Part shown: piece after piece, positions 25,984 through 35,181 of the stretch | How the letters are laid out: every line of letters begins with the position of its first letter | Numbering within the stretch: position 1 is the stretch's first letter | Assembly: GCF_008642295.1 (NCBI RefSeq) | Contig: NZ_CP029190.1 | Location: 1,674,001 to 1,738,000 of the forward strand | Source of the DNA: Streptomyces venezuelae | GTDB lineage: Bacteria; Actinomycetota; Actinomycetes; Streptomycetales; Streptomycetaceae | Direction: 5' to 3' | DNA length: 64,000 bases | Position numbers and translations under genes: made by a program | Notes under the pieces: model-generated | The model's input: only the letters and a program-made list of their open reading frames with translations | Database searches by the model: none | Told to the model about the DNA's origin: nothing

Positions 25984-26493
25984 TCAGCCCTCCGCCCATG
26001 ACGGGGCGATCACGCCTTCGGCCTGCGGCAGCTCCTCCGCCTCCGCGGGCACAGCCATTGGCGCCGTCCCGCTACCGCGCTTGAGCTTCTCGCGGACCCA
26101 GTCCCTGGTCGTCCACGGCGCCGTCGCCCCGTACTGCTGCCGCTCCCACACGGTCAGCTGCAGCCACGGGTGGTTCAGCTGCACCATCGGTGTCCGCGGG
26201 CCCGTCGACTTCGGCATCCACGCGGGCAGGCCGTCCTCCAGCAGACGCTCCTCCGGCGGCAGCTTGTCCATCCTCGCCAGCTCGTACTTCGCCCTGCCCT
26301 GCCGGGTCATCCACTCGACCACGGGTGCCTCATCCAGCCACTGCACGGGACGGCCGCGGTCGTCGTGCACCACCGCCGGGGTCACCATCCAGCCGGGCGG
26401 CCTTTCGTGGCTGTAAGGGACCACCGGCGCCGGCGGCTTCGGCAGACGGTGCGCCGGCAGATCTGCGGGTGGGTGCAGCCGCCGCCGGTGCAT
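25984..26493 (-). CDS. hypothetical protein
   Basis: A 169-residue hydrophilic protein with a Pro-rich N-terminus (LHPPADLPAHRLPKPPAPVVP) and Trp-containing segments (RPPGWMVTPAVV, VVEWMTRQGRAKYEL, QLNHPWLQLTVWERQQYG, WTTRDWVREKLKRG). No signal peptide, membrane segment or known domain was recognised. ATG 26493 is chosen over the GTG at 26514 because CAGGAG lies ten bases upstream. The isolated setting in the accessory region suggests a laterally acquired gene. Confidence 0.5.
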   Translation of the reverse strand: MHRRRLHPPADLPAHRLPKPPAPVVPYSHERPPGWMVTPAVVHDDRGRPVQWLDEAPVVEWMTRQGRAKYELARMDKLPPEERLLEDGLPAWMPKSTGPRTPMVQLNHPWLQLTVWERQQYGATAPWTTRDWVREKLKRGSGTAPMAVPAEAEELPQAEGVIAPSWAEG

Positions 26494-26670
26494 GTGCCGT
26501 CGGCTCCTGAGCACGACCGTTACGGCAACCGCATCGCGGGTACCGGGTACGGCCGCATGCAGGAGCCGCCGAAGCAGTGGGTGTGCCGGTGAAGCTGCTC
26601 CTTTACGGCTGTTCTTCTACGACCGCGAGAGGGCTGCCGCTGTCCCGCAGTCCGCCCCGGCCAGTGGGTG

Positions 26671-28415
26671 CTACGCGCCGAGGAGCCTCCAGAGCTGGTT
26701 GCGGTTGCCCTGTAGGCCGTGGTGGCAGAGCTTGGCACCGCTGCCGGTGGAGGCGTTGGTGACGCTGATCGCTCCATTGCGGTAGTCGGACACGATGAAG
26801 TACTCGTTCTGGGCGACGGGGAGTACCCGCCATTTCTGGTGCGAGGCGTCCCTCCAGGTCCACAGGTTGATGTCGGGGGCGTTGCCGGGGTAGGGGCCGT
26901 GGATCGACATCACGCGGGTGGGGGCGAAGACGGAGGTGAAGTTGTAGAGGCCGCCGCCCAGGTTCCTGAAGTCCCACCGCTGGTGGGACTGGTCCCACCA
27001 CGGTTGCTGTCGGATGGAGGGGCTGTCGTCGTTGTAGGGGCCGTCGATGGTGGCGAACTTGCCGCTGATCACGGACTCCAGCCGCACCCGGGGAGGCACC
27101 CCGTTGACCTGGCCCGAGGCATCGGGCAGCAGCAGGAATCCGACCTCCCATTTCCCGTCGCTACCGGCGTCGAAGACCAGCGCCGACTTGGAGACCCGGA
27201 AGGCGCCCAGTCTCAGGAGCATGTCGACCATGGGTTCGCTGATACGGGTCAGCGCGGCGACCTTGCGCACCACCCCCTCGGGCGGGGGGTTGCGCAGGGT
27301 GTCCTGGATCTGCTTCTGCAGCATCAGCACCGGTTCGGGTACCAGCAGCGAGTAGGTGCCGATGTGATCGTCCTGGTTCGTCAGGATCTGTTTGATGAAG
27401 CTGAGGATCATCGCGAACATCGCTACGGCCGCCGGCGGAATCCCGACGCCCGTGAGCTCACCGATGACGGTTTCGACCATGTCCGCCCAGGTCTCGATCG
27501 ACAGCTCGGCCATCAGGATCCTGAGGATCTCGTCGATGATCATCTTGGCCTTCGCATCGCCGCCGCCGTGGTCCATCTCCCAGGCGTCGATCACCGTGGC
27601 AAGTCCGCCGCCCGCGACCGTGGTGTTCCACACCCGGTTCGGCTCGAAGGCGCGGGTGTCGCCGGTGTTCATGCTGAACTGCTCGCTGGTGTAGTGGCGC
27701 TGAGTCGTCCCGTCACAGAGCGCCAGCCAGAACTTCGGTTCGTCCTTTCCCCATTCGTTCGACTCGCGGTGGCAGGTGAGGTAGTCGAGCGACATCCAGT
27801 ACTTGCCCGCGCCGCCGCCGGATCGTGCGGTCGCGATGGTGGGGTGGTCGAGGGGCAGGCCCAGGCAGACCAGTCCCCAGCCCTTGTCGGCGGTCTCCTG
27901 CAGGAATTCCGCGCTGGGCTCGGGGGCGGCGACCTCCTGCAGGGCCTGCGCCTGGGCGTCGTCACCGAGCGGGCCCATCGGGCGCGTGGCGTCCACCACG
28001 TGAATGTTCTTGCACGTGGTGAGAAACTCCCGGCCCAGCTGCGGCAGATCGGCCCGCAGGTCGGCAAGACGTACGAGTCCTCCACACCCAGAGCGGCGAA
28101 ACGCCCGGGGAAGAACCTCCCGCGGACCTCCGGCGCCGCCGTGCTGAAGGCCTGCCCCATCTCGCCGAGCTCGTCGGCCGTGAAGCCCGCACGGGTGAAT
28201 GCGTTCGTGAAGACGCTCTCCAGGTCGGACAGGGGCTGCCCGGCCGCGTGCCGGGCGAAGCCGTTGAGCATCACGGCCAGCAGGACGTTGGTGGAGCTGC
28301 TGTGCTCCATCCTCTCCACCCTCTGCGTGCGGACTTCCGTACCGCCGAGCACGCCGCAGATACCGGCCACCACGTCCCGCTTGAACTCATCGCCGTCGTT
28401 GACGACATCAGTCAT
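26671..28415 (-). pseudogene. frameshifted gene for a protein with C-terminal ricin-type beta-trefoil
   Basis: Two abutting frames make one gene. The 5' part starts at ATG 28415 (GGAGG seven bases upstream) and reads to ALGVED. One base is missing between 28077 and 28076; restoring a C gives LVRLADLRADLPQLG and continues without a stop to 26671. The C-terminal 130 residues form a beta-trefoil with three QxW signatures (HQRWDF, HQKWRV, NQLWRL), a carbohydrate-binding fold. The middle has a hydrophobic stretch (GIPPAAVAMFAMILSFIKQIL). There is no signal peptide. The break is either a real mutation or a sequencing error in CCTCC/GGAGG context. If intact, it would be a lectin-like protein of about 580 residues. 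Confidence 0.7.
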
Positions 28416-28590
28416 TCCCACACCTCCGCAATGCCGACAGGCGTGGACGGATGCCTGCGGACGGACACCACCGGTCATGCCGCTCACGTCGATGGCACGT
28501 GAGCGTCACGTGGCGACATATGTCTCGTGCCGGGGCCAGGGAAACATGCCTTTCCCCGGATGACCTGTTGCGATCGCTGCCGCTCGACCC

Positions 28591-28872
28591 ATGAGCGAGC
28601 AGCTCTCCCGCGAACAGCGGGAAGAAGCCCTTGAGGCGGCCATCGCCGGCTACATCCGCGACGGCTACCAGGTGACGTACCGGTCCGCGACCGGCGCGAC
28701 CGTCGCCAAGGGCAAGCCCATCAATCACACCCTGCACCTGATCCTCACCATCGCCACCTGCACCGTGTGGTCGTTCGTGTGGATCGCGCTGGCCATCATG
28801 GCGGCGGCGCAGAACGCCACCTATGTGCTGTCCGTAGACGCATACGGAAACGTGCAGGCCGCAAAGCAGTAA
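28591..28872 (+). CDS. small membrane protein, unknown
   Basis: A 93-residue protein: a charged amphipathic N-terminus (SEQLSREQREEALEAAIAGYI), a small beta-like part (GYQVTYRSATGATVAKGKP), one or two hydrophobic segments (about 52-76, LHLILTIATCTVWSFVWIALAI), and a polar C-terminus. It resembles short actinobacterial and phage-encoded membrane proteins of unknown role. The ATG has no Shine-Dalgarno. A strong terminator follows. Confidence 0.6.
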   Translation: MSEQLSREQREEALEAAIAGYIRDGYQVTYRSATGATVAKGKPINHTLHLILTIATCTVWSFVWIALAIMAAAQNATYVLSVDAYGNVQAAKQ

Positions 28873-28928
28873 CAGCGAGAGCGGCAGGAGCCCTTCGCCG
28901 CGTCATGGGCGCGACGCGGCACAGTGTC

Positions 28929-28964
28929 AGCCCCCGCCCCGGCACCGGCCGGCAGGCGGGGGCT
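28929..28964. terminator. bidirectional terminator
   Basis: A 10-bp stem AGCCCCCGCC/GGCGGGGGCT (28929-28938 with 28955-28964) lies between the small membrane protein and the converging HIT remnant. Confidence 0.75.
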
Positions 28965-28971
28965 TCGCCGT

Positions 28972-29268
28972 TCACCGGCTCAGACGGTCCAGCTCGCCGC
29001 CGATGGCCTGGCGCAGCACATCGTGCTGCGGACCGAGCGCGAACCACTCGTCGGTCCAGCTGTCGCAGGGGCGGAGCCACACCGGCCTGCCCACCAGGTC
29101 GGCCGGTTCCCACTCGAACCGTGGCCATACGTGCGCGTGCAGGAAGCCGTCGGTGTTGCCGAGGACCTCCAGGTTGACCCGCCGGAAGGCCGGGTCCAGC
29201 CGCTCCGCCGCGGGATCGTCCGTCAGCAGCACCGAGTAGCCCGGCAGGAACTGCACATCGCCGATCAC
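28972..29268 (-). pseudogene. HIT-family hydrolase gene with internal deletion
   Basis: The 98 codons carry the HIT triad region (LGNTDGFLHAHVWPRFEWEP) and the typical upstream segment VIGDVQFLPGYSVLLTDDP. The linking segment of about 35-40 residues normally found between them is missing: AAERL joins directly to DPAFRRVN. The N-terminus is also short, and the open frame runs back into the csp gene without a proper start. HIT proteins of this type hydrolyse dinucleoside polyphosphates or nucleotides. I read it as an in-frame decayed copy; a functional mini-protein is less likely. Confidence 0.6.
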
Positions 29269-29311
29269 CGCGAACCCCGCGGTCAGGCGCCGGAGTACGG
29301 TGGACCCGGGG

Positions 29312-29524
29312 TCATGCCTCCGCGACGACCTCGTCCGCCTGCATGCCCTTGTCGCCCTTCACCGCCACGAACGTCACCCGCTGGCCTTCCTTCAGGCTCT
29401 TGAAGCCGTTGCCCTGGATCGCCCTGAAGTGGACGAACAGGTCGGGCCCGGCCTCCGGGGTGATGAAGCCGAACCCCTTCTCGTCGTTGAACCACTTCAC
29501 GGTGCCGTTCTGGCGGTCGGACAT
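29312..29524 (-). CDS. cold-shock domain protein
   Basis: A 70-residue CspA-like single-strand nucleic-acid-binding protein. RNP1 (KGFGFI) is at about 17-22 and RNP2 (DLFVHF) at about 31-36. ATG 29524 has AAGGAG five bases upstream; a GTG two codons earlier is less likely. It acts as an RNA chaperone in the cytoplasm. The region before it (29525-29720) holds GC-rich repeats (CGGGCGGGCAGGGCGCCCG) that could fold in the 5' UTR, as in many csp mRNAs. Confidence 0.92.
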   Translation of the reverse strand: MSDRQNGTVKWFNDEKGFGFITPEAGPDLFVHFRAIQGNGFKSLKEGQRVTFVAVKGDKGMQADEVVAEA

Positions 29525-29723
29525 GCCCACTCCTTCGGATCACGTACATCGGTCGGGCGGGCAGGGCGCCCGATGAGCTGATCATCCCCATCGGGGGGAC
29601 GGAGGTTACGGAGTCCGGGACATCTGGCCGGTAATCGTCGCTCGGCTGCCGCCGACGGGGTGTGACCCGGGGCGGAACCTCTGCGTTAGGGCCGGAGGAG
29701 CAGGGCGGAGAGGAGCATGCGCG

Positions 29724-30263
29724 GTGAGCGAGTCGCAGCTGGACGCAGGAGATCGCAGGACCGGGACCTGGCTTCCGCCCGAGCAGTTCGCCGAACTGCT
29801 GCCGAAGGCGGCTGCCTTCGGGGCGCTGTTCTTCACCGATGAACTCGACCGGCCGGTCCAGCTGCGGGCGGTGTACTCGCCGGGCCATCCCTGGCAGTGG
29901 CCGGGCGGCTGTATGGATGCCGGGGAGCGGCCCTGGGAGACGGCGTTGCGGGAGTGCCGGGAGGAGACCGGCCTCGAGTACGACGGCCCGCAGCGGCTGC
30001 TGGCCACCGTGTTCGGCCTGCCGGGGAAGACCTGGCCCCTCGCCACGGTCGGGTTCGTCTTCGACGGCGGCCGGCTCACCCGCGAACAGGTCGATGGCAT
30101 CACGCTGGACCCGTCCGAACACGACGAGGTCCGCGCACTCCCCCTGGCGGACTGGCGGCCCCTGATGCCCGCGCGGGACTTCGCCCGGCTGGAGGCGGTG
30201 ATGCGGGCCCGGCAGACCGCGACCACGGCGTACTTCGACCTGTGGGACTGGGAGGACGAATGA
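29724..30263 (+). CDS. NUDIX hydrolase
   Basis: A 179-residue protein with a complete NUDIX box, GGCMDAGERPWETALRECREETGL, starting near residue 61 (pattern GX5EX7REUXEEXGU). It would hydrolyse a nucleoside diphosphate linked to another moiety with Mg2+; the exact substrate cannot be told. The GTG start has AGGAG eight bases upstream. It is divergent from the cold-shock gene, with about 200 bases between them. Confidence 0.85.
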   Translation: MSESQLDAGDRRTGTWLPPEQFAELLPKAAAFGALFFTDELDRPVQLRAVYSPGHPWQWPGGCMDAGERPWETALRECREETGLEYDGPQRLLATVFGLPGKTWPLATVGFVFDGGRLTREQVDGITLDPSEHDEVRALPLADWRPLMPARDFARLEAVMRARQTATTAYFDLWDWEDE

Positions 30264-30357
30264 GCGTGGACATGGCGTGAAATGGGGTGACCGGGTGGCC
30301 GGACACGCCCTTAGGCTTCGGCGGATTTCATGAAGTCTTGATCGTGGGGGGTCCACC

Positions 30358-31014
30358 GTGTTTAACCGCCGAAGAAGTGCCATGGGCGTGGTCGCCACCG
30401 CCGGCGCCGTCGTTCTGCTGCTCACCGGCTGCGAGGAAACGCAACCGAAGGCCTCGTCCGGCAAGCCGGCGGCCACCACTGCATCCCCGGCGGCGGCCCG
30501 GATGCCGGACGTCATCGGGCGGAAGTTCACGGAGGCCGAGGCCGCCGTCCGGGAGGTGACCCGGAACGGGGCGGTGGAGGCGCGCAGCGCCTACGCGGAT
30601 GTGGAGCTGCCACCGGAACACGGGGAATGGGAGGTGTGCTTCCAGACCCCGGCCGCGGGAACGGCCGTCACGGCGGGGGCGGGGGCGGAGCTCTCCCTGG
30701 TGGCCCCCGGAACCGCCTGTCCGGCGCAGGCCGGTGCCACGCTCGGCAAGAAGCCGGCCAAGACGCCGACCGCCAAGCCCACGGTGACGGCGAAGCCGGA
30801 CGCCAAGCCCAGCGCCAAGCCCTCCGCGAAGCCCACCACCGCGAAGCCGACGGTGCGGGTGACACCGTCCAAGGAGAGCGGTGGCGGAGGCAGCGTGTAT
30901 TACAAGAACTGCGCCGCCGCCCGCGCCGCAGGCGCCGCTCCGATCCGGCGCGGTGAGCCCGGGTACGGAAAGCACCTGGACCGGGACAACGACGGGATCG
31001 GCTGCGACAGTTAG
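30358..31014 (+). CDS. lipoprotein with PASTA-like and excalibur domains
   Basis: A 218-residue protein. The signal peptide ends in a lipobox LLTGC at residue 25. Residues 48-120 resemble a PASTA domain (MPDVIGRKFTEAEAAVRE), a linker of Lys-Pro-Thr-Ala repeats spans 125-175 (TAKPTVTAKPDAKPSAKPS), and the C-terminus is an excalibur calcium-binding domain (YYKNCAAARAAG, DRDNDGIGC). The linker suggests that the excalibur head is held across the cell wall. The GTG start has only a weak GGGGGG upstream. It may sense or bind wall components in a calcium-dependent way. Confidence 0.75.
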   Translation: MFNRRRSAMGVVATAGAVVLLLTGCEETQPKASSGKPAATTASPAAARMPDVIGRKFTEAEAAVREVTRNGAVEARSAYADVELPPEHGEWEVCFQTPAAGTAVTAGAGAELSLVAPGTACPAQAGATLGKKPAKTPTAKPTVTAKPDAKPSAKPSAKPTTAKPTVRVTPSKESGGGGSVYYKNCAAARAAGAAPIRRGEPGYGKHLDRDNDGIGCDS

Positions 31015-31047
31015 GCCCCTAGGCCCCACTGAGGGGCCCCCTCGCTT

Positions 31048-31096
31048 CCTCCGGCACCGCAACATGGCCGGAATTCGGCCGACCGGGTGCCGGAGG
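31048..31096 (+). terminator. terminator after the PASTA/excalibur gene
   Basis: An 11-bp outer stem (31048-31058 with 31086-31096) encloses a 5-bp inner hairpin GGCCG/CGGCC around GAATT. It ends 62 bases before the P450 start. Confidence 0.65.
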
Positions 31097-31157
31097 CTCG
31101 CTCGTGGCCGGGCGGGGCGGCAGAATCGGGGCGACGGTTTCGGGCGAGGGGGCGGCT

Positions 31158-32561
31158 GTGGCATTGGCGGAGAACACGGGGACCGGGATTCCGGAGCTCG
31201 CCGGGGTGCCGTTGCTCGGCTCCCTGTTCGACCTGAAGAGCGACTCGCTGGGGACCTATCTGCGGGCCCGGCACCGGCACGGTGACGTGGTGCGGATCAC
31301 CGCCGGACCGCCCGGGCTGCGGGCCGAACTGCACTGCGTTTTCTCCGCCGAGGGCGCCCAGCAGGTGCTGGCCTCCCAGTCGGCCAACTTCCGCAAGGAC
31401 AACGCCTTCTACCAGGAAGTCCGGGACTCCTTCGGCAACGGCCTGCTGACCAGCCAGGACGAGGACTACCTCCGCCAGCGCCGGCTGGTCCAGCCGCTGT
31501 TCACCCGCCGCCGGGTGGACACGTACGCGGGCGCGGTCGCCACCGAGACGCAGGCCACCGTCGACGCCTGGCGGACCGCGCCCGACGGTGTGGTGGACGT
31601 GGCCGAGGAGATGATGGCGCTGGCGCTGCGCGCGGTGGCCCGGATCCTGTTCGGGACGGACGTCGATGCCACCGTCGAGGTCGTGGACCGGTGTTTTCCG
31701 GTCATCACCGAGTACGTGCTGCGGCGCGGCTACTCCCCCGTCAACATCCCGCGCAGCTGGCCCACCCCGCAGAACCAGCGGGCGGCAGCCGCGATGGCGG
31801 AGCTGTACGGGGTCTGCGACGGGATCATCGCCCGTCGGCGGACCGGGCAGCAGGAGCCCGGCGCGGATGCGGGCGACGCGGCCGGCGAGGATCTGCTGAG
31901 TCTGCTGGCGGCTGCCGAGAGCGCCGGGGACGCCGCCTTCGACGCCGCCGAACTCCGGGACCAGGTCCTGGTGTTCCTGCTCGCCGGACACGAGACCACG
32001 GCGACCTCGCTCGCCTTCGCCCTGCACCTGCTCGCGCTCCACCCCGAGCAGCAGGACCGGGGCCGGGAGGAGGTGTCCCGGGTACTGGGCGACCGGCGTC
32101 CGGTGGCTGCCGACCTGGACCGGCTGCCGTATCTGACGCAGGTCCTGAAGGAGGCCATGCGGCTGTATCCGGCGGCTCCGGTCATCGGGCGCCGGTCGGT
32201 GGCCGCCGCCGAGATCGACGGGCACACCGTGCCGGCGGGGGCGGACGTGATCCTGGCCCCGTGGGTGACCCACCGGAACCCGCGCTACTGGCCGGACCCG
32301 GACCGGTTCGATCCGGAGCGGTTCACCCCGGAGGCGGAGGCCGCCCGGCCGCGGTACGCATGGTTCCCGTTCGGCGGCGGCCCGCGGGCCTGTATCGGCC
32401 AGCACTTCTCGATGCTGGAGTCGGTGATCGCGCTGGCGATGATCCTGCGGGAGTACGCGGTCGAGCCGGTGGACCGGGAGATCCCGGTCAGCACGGGCAT
32501 CACCCTGCGCGCCAACGGCCCCGCCCGCTGCCGCCTCCGTCCCATCGGTCCCACCGGCTGA
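31158..32561 (+). CDS. cytochrome P450
   Basis: A 467-residue heme monooxygenase. I-helix AGHETT (O2 activation) is near residue 277, the K-helix ExxR is EAMR near 333, and the heme loop FPFGGGPRACIGQHF near 410 contains the thiolate cysteine. The sequence is closer to the longer, CYP102/CYP4-like bacterial P450s than to 400-residue actinomycete CYPs. GTG 31158 is chosen because GAGGG lies seven bases upstream; the frame extends 18 codons further. No ferredoxin is adjacent. The AraC-type regulator 17 bases downstream probably belongs to the same unit. The substrate is unknown. Confidence 0.88.
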   Translation: MALAENTGTGIPELAGVPLLGSLFDLKSDSLGTYLRARHRHGDVVRITAGPPGLRAELHCVFSAEGAQQVLASQSANFRKDNAFYQEVRDSFGNGLLTSQDEDYLRQRRLVQPLFTRRRVDTYAGAVATETQATVDAWRTAPDGVVDVAEEMMALALRAVARILFGTDVDATVEVVDRCFPVITEYVLRRGYSPVNIPRSWPTPQNQRAAAAMAELYGVCDGIIARRRTGQQEPGADAGDAAGEDLLSLLAAAESAGDAAFDAAELRDQVLVFLLAGHETTATSLAFALHLLALHPEQQDRGREEVSRVLGDRRPVAADLDRLPYLTQVLKEAMRLYPAAPVIGRRSVAAAEIDGHTVPAGADVILAPWVTHRNPRYWPDPDRFDPERFTPEAEAARPRYAWFPFGGGPRACIGQHFSMLESVIALAMILREYAVEPVDREIPVSTGITLRANGPARCRLRPIGPTG

Positions 32562-32577
32562 GGCGGCACGGCAGCCG

Positions 32578-33450
32578 ATGGCGCGGTCCGGCGGCACCAC
32601 CGAGCACGGCACCTGGCAGCTGACCACCTCGGCTCCCGCTCCGGCCCTGCGGCCGGGGGTACGCGGATACCGCGGCTACCGGCTGTCCATGGACCGGACC
32701 CAGCGGCGGATCGAGATCCCGAACGGGACCGTGACCATGGTGGTCAACTTCGGTGATCCGGTGCGGGTGGCCGGGGCGGGTGCGCCCGGACCGGGGCTCC
32801 CGTACCGCTCGCTGGTCAGCGGGTTGCGCACGGATGCGACGGTCGGCGAGCACGGCGGCCGGCTGCACGGGATCGAGGTGCACTTCGCGCCCTGGATGGC
32901 CTTCACCGTCTTCGGGGTGGCCCTGTACGAACTCCGGGACCGGCTGGTGCCGCCGGCCGAGCTGCTCGGGGCCGAGGCGGACCGGCTGGAGACCCGGCTG
33001 GCGCAGGCCTCCTCCTGGCCCGAGCGGTTCGCGCTGCTGGACGCGGCGCTGCTGGAGCGGGCGGCCCGCGGGCCGGCGCCGGCCCCGCAGACGGTATGGG
33101 CCTGGCAGCAGCTGGTCCGTACGGAAGGCCTGCTGCCGGTGGCCGACCTCGCGCAGGGCGCCGGCTGGAGCACCCGCCGGCTGGAGCACCGCTTCCGGGA
33201 GCAGATCGGGCTGTCCGCCAAGTCCGCCTCCCGGGTGCTGCGGCTCCAGCGGGCCCTGCGGATGCTGACGGCCGGCGGACGTCCGGCCTCCGAGGCGGCA
33301 TCGGCGTGCGGCTTCTACGACCAGGCCCATCTGCACCGGGACTTCCGGGCCATGACGGGCTGCGCGCCCGGGCAGTTCCTGTCCTACCGGGGCGGGGCCG
33401 GGCGCCCTGTGGACCGGGAACCGGGCCGGGTGACCAGCATCCTGCTGTGA
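32578..33450 (+). CDS. AraC-family transcriptional regulator
   Basis: A 290-residue protein with an N-terminal ligand domain (residues 20-150) and a C-terminal AraC/XylS double HTH (VADLAQGAGWSTRRLEHRFREQIG, then ASEAASACGFYDQAHLHRDFRAMTGCAPGQFL). The second HTH carries the usual G-(F/Y)-x-D-x-(A/S)-H-x-x-R-x-F signature. It follows the P450 by 17 bases, so it is likely co-transcribed and may regulate that gene. The inducer is unknown. Confidence 0.85.
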   Translation: MARSGGTTEHGTWQLTTSAPAPALRPGVRGYRGYRLSMDRTQRRIEIPNGTVTMVVNFGDPVRVAGAGAPGPGLPYRSLVSGLRTDATVGEHGGRLHGIEVHFAPWMAFTVFGVALYELRDRLVPPAELLGAEADRLETRLAQASSWPERFALLDAALLERAARGPAPAPQTVWAWQQLVRTEGLLPVADLAQGAGWSTRRLEHRFREQIGLSAKSASRVLRLQRALRMLTAGGRPASEAASACGFYDQAHLHRDFRAMTGCAPGQFLSYRGGAGRPVDREPGRVTSILL

Positions 33451-33555
33451 TCCGCCGACGGAATCGCGCCGGAACGGCGGTTTTTTCCAATACCCGGGCC
33501 GGGCCGCCCTGTCAGCATGACGCCACTTCACCTGATCCGCCGGGCGCACGGGGGT

Positions 33556-33584
33556 GGGGCCGGGCGGTGCTCCCGCCCGGCCCC
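33556..33584. terminator. bidirectional terminator
   Basis: A perfect 12-bp stem (33556-33567 with 33573-33584) closes TGCTC between the converging AraC and MFS genes. Confidence 0.8.
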
Positions 33585-33599
33585 GTCGCCCGGCCCCCG

Positions 33600-35126
33600 C
33601 TACCCTCTCCCCGCCGGTACATGGTTGCCCTTCAGACGCTCGATGTCCGAGGTCCGGACCTGGATCACGAACAGCGCGATCGCCGCCGCGACCAGGGTGA
33701 ACAGGGCCGCCACCACGAAGGCGGCCGACACGCCCGCGGTGAGCACCTCGTCGCCCCAGGGGTCGGGGAGCCGTCCGGTCCGCCGGAACAGGGCGAGCTG
33801 CACCGGCCCGGCAGTGGCCAGGAACTCCGGGACCTGCTGCACGGCCTCGTTGCGGCTGGCCGTGCCGAACACCGTGACCAGGACGGACAGGCCCAGGGAA
33901 CCGCCCACCTGCTGGGTGGTGTTCAGCAGCCCGGAGGCCGCGCCCGACTCCCGTTCGGGGACGTTGGACAGGGCCATCAGGGTCAGCGACACGAACTGCA
34001 TGCCCATGCCGAGGGCGAAGAGCAGCATCGGGCCGAGGACGCTGCCCAGGTAGGTGGAGTGGATGTCGGTGAGGGTGAGCCAGGCCAGGCCGGCCGCCGC
34101 GCACAGGGCGCCGACCACCATGAAGGGCTTGGGCCCGAACCTGGGCAGCAGCCGTGCGGTGGTGCCGGCCGCGATCGCGATCACCACGCTGACCGGGAGG
34201 AAGGCGAGGCCGGCCTGGATGGGGCTGAAGCCGAGCACGTTCTGCACGAACAGGGTGAGGAAGAAGAACATCCCGAAGATCGCGCAGGCCAGGAAGAGCA
34301 TGATGCCGTACGTTCCGGCCCGGTTGCGGTCGGCGAACATGTGCAGCGGGGTGATCGGCTGCCGGGAACGCCGCTCGACCAGGACGAACGTGCTGAGCAG
34401 GACGATGGCGGCGGCGAACGAGACCAGGGTGAGCGGGTCCCGCCAGCCGTCCTGGGCCGCGCGGATGAACCCGTAGACCAGGGACACCATGCCGAGGGTG
34501 GAGGTCAGTGCGCCGGCCAGGTCGAAGTGTCCGGGGTGGCGTTCGGATTCGCGGATCACCCGGGAGGCGAGCGCGGCGATCAGCAGGGCGATGGGCACGT
34601 TGACGAACAGGACCCAGCGCCAGTCCAGCCATTCGACGAGCATGCCGCCGGCCAGCAGGCCGATCGCGCCGCCGCCGGCCGATACCGCGGCGAAGACCCC
34701 GAAGGCCCGGTTGCGGGCCGGGCCTTCGCCGAAGGTGGTGGTGATCAGGGCCAGTGCGGTCGGTGAGGCGATGGCGCCGCCGACGCCCTGCAGGGCCCGG
34801 GCGGCCAGCAGCTGGCCGGAGGTCTGGGCGAAGCCGCCGAGCAGTGAGGCCAGGCCGAAGAGCAGGACGCCGGTGATGAACACCCGTTTGCGGCCGAGGA
34901 TGTCGCCCGCGCGTCCGCCGAGCAGGAGCAGGCCGCCGAAGGTGAGGGTGTAGGCGTTGACCACCCAGGCCAGACTCTCGGTGGAGAAGCCGAGTGCGGT
35001 CTGGATGTGCGGCAGTGCGATGTTCACGATGGTGATGTCGAGGACCACCATGAGCTGGCAGGAGGCGATGACGAACAGGGCGATCCCGCCGTTGCGCGGC
35101 ACACCGTTCCGGGCGTTCCGGTCCAC
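33600..35126 (-). CDS. MFS drug exporter, DHA2 (14-TMS) family
   Basis: A 508-residue multidrug transporter of the EmrB/QacA class. Motif D1-like LDITIVNIALPHIQ lies in helix 1, motif A is GRAGDILGRKRVF around residues 71-83, and motif C-like AAVSAGGGAIGLLAGGMLVEWLDWRW lies in helix 5. About 14 hydrophobic segments are visible. It would export drugs or secondary metabolites by proton antiport. The GTG start has GGAG only two bases upstream, so the start is uncertain. It is divergent from the S9 peptidase across an intergenic region carrying a 19-base palindrome. Confidence 0.85.
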   Translation of the reverse strand: MDRNARNGVPRNGGIALFVIASCQLMVVLDITIVNIALPHIQTALGFSTESLAWVVNAYTLTFGGLLLLGGRAGDILGRKRVFITGVLLFGLASLLGGFAQTSGQLLAARALQGVGGAIASPTALALITTTFGEGPARNRAFGVFAAVSAGGGAIGLLAGGMLVEWLDWRWVLFVNVPIALLIAALASRVIRESERHPGHFDLAGALTSTLGMVSLVYGFIRAAQDGWRDPLTLVSFAAAIVLLSTFVLVERRSRQPITPLHMFADRNRAGTYGIMLFLACAIFGMFFFLTLFVQNVLGFSPIQAGLAFLPVSVVIAIAAGTTARLLPRFGPKPFMVVGALCAAAGLAWLTLTDIHSTYLGSVLGPMLLFALGMGMQFVSLTLMALSNVPERESGAASGLLNTTQQVGGSLGLSVLVTVFGTASRNEAVQQVPEFLATAGPVQLALFRRTGRLPDPWGDEVLTAGVSAAFVVAALFTLVAAAIALFVIQVRTSDIERLKGNHVPAGRG

Positions 35127-35181
35127 AGCTCCGACGCTATGCCCGCCGCCCTCGCATCACCACCCGAACGGCCTAGGCCAG

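Noticed and set aside
30765..30870. Tandem AAGCCC/ACCGCC-type DNA repeats
   Set aside because: They encode the Lys-Pro-Thr-Ala linker of the lipoprotein at 30358-31014 and are not a separate repeat element.
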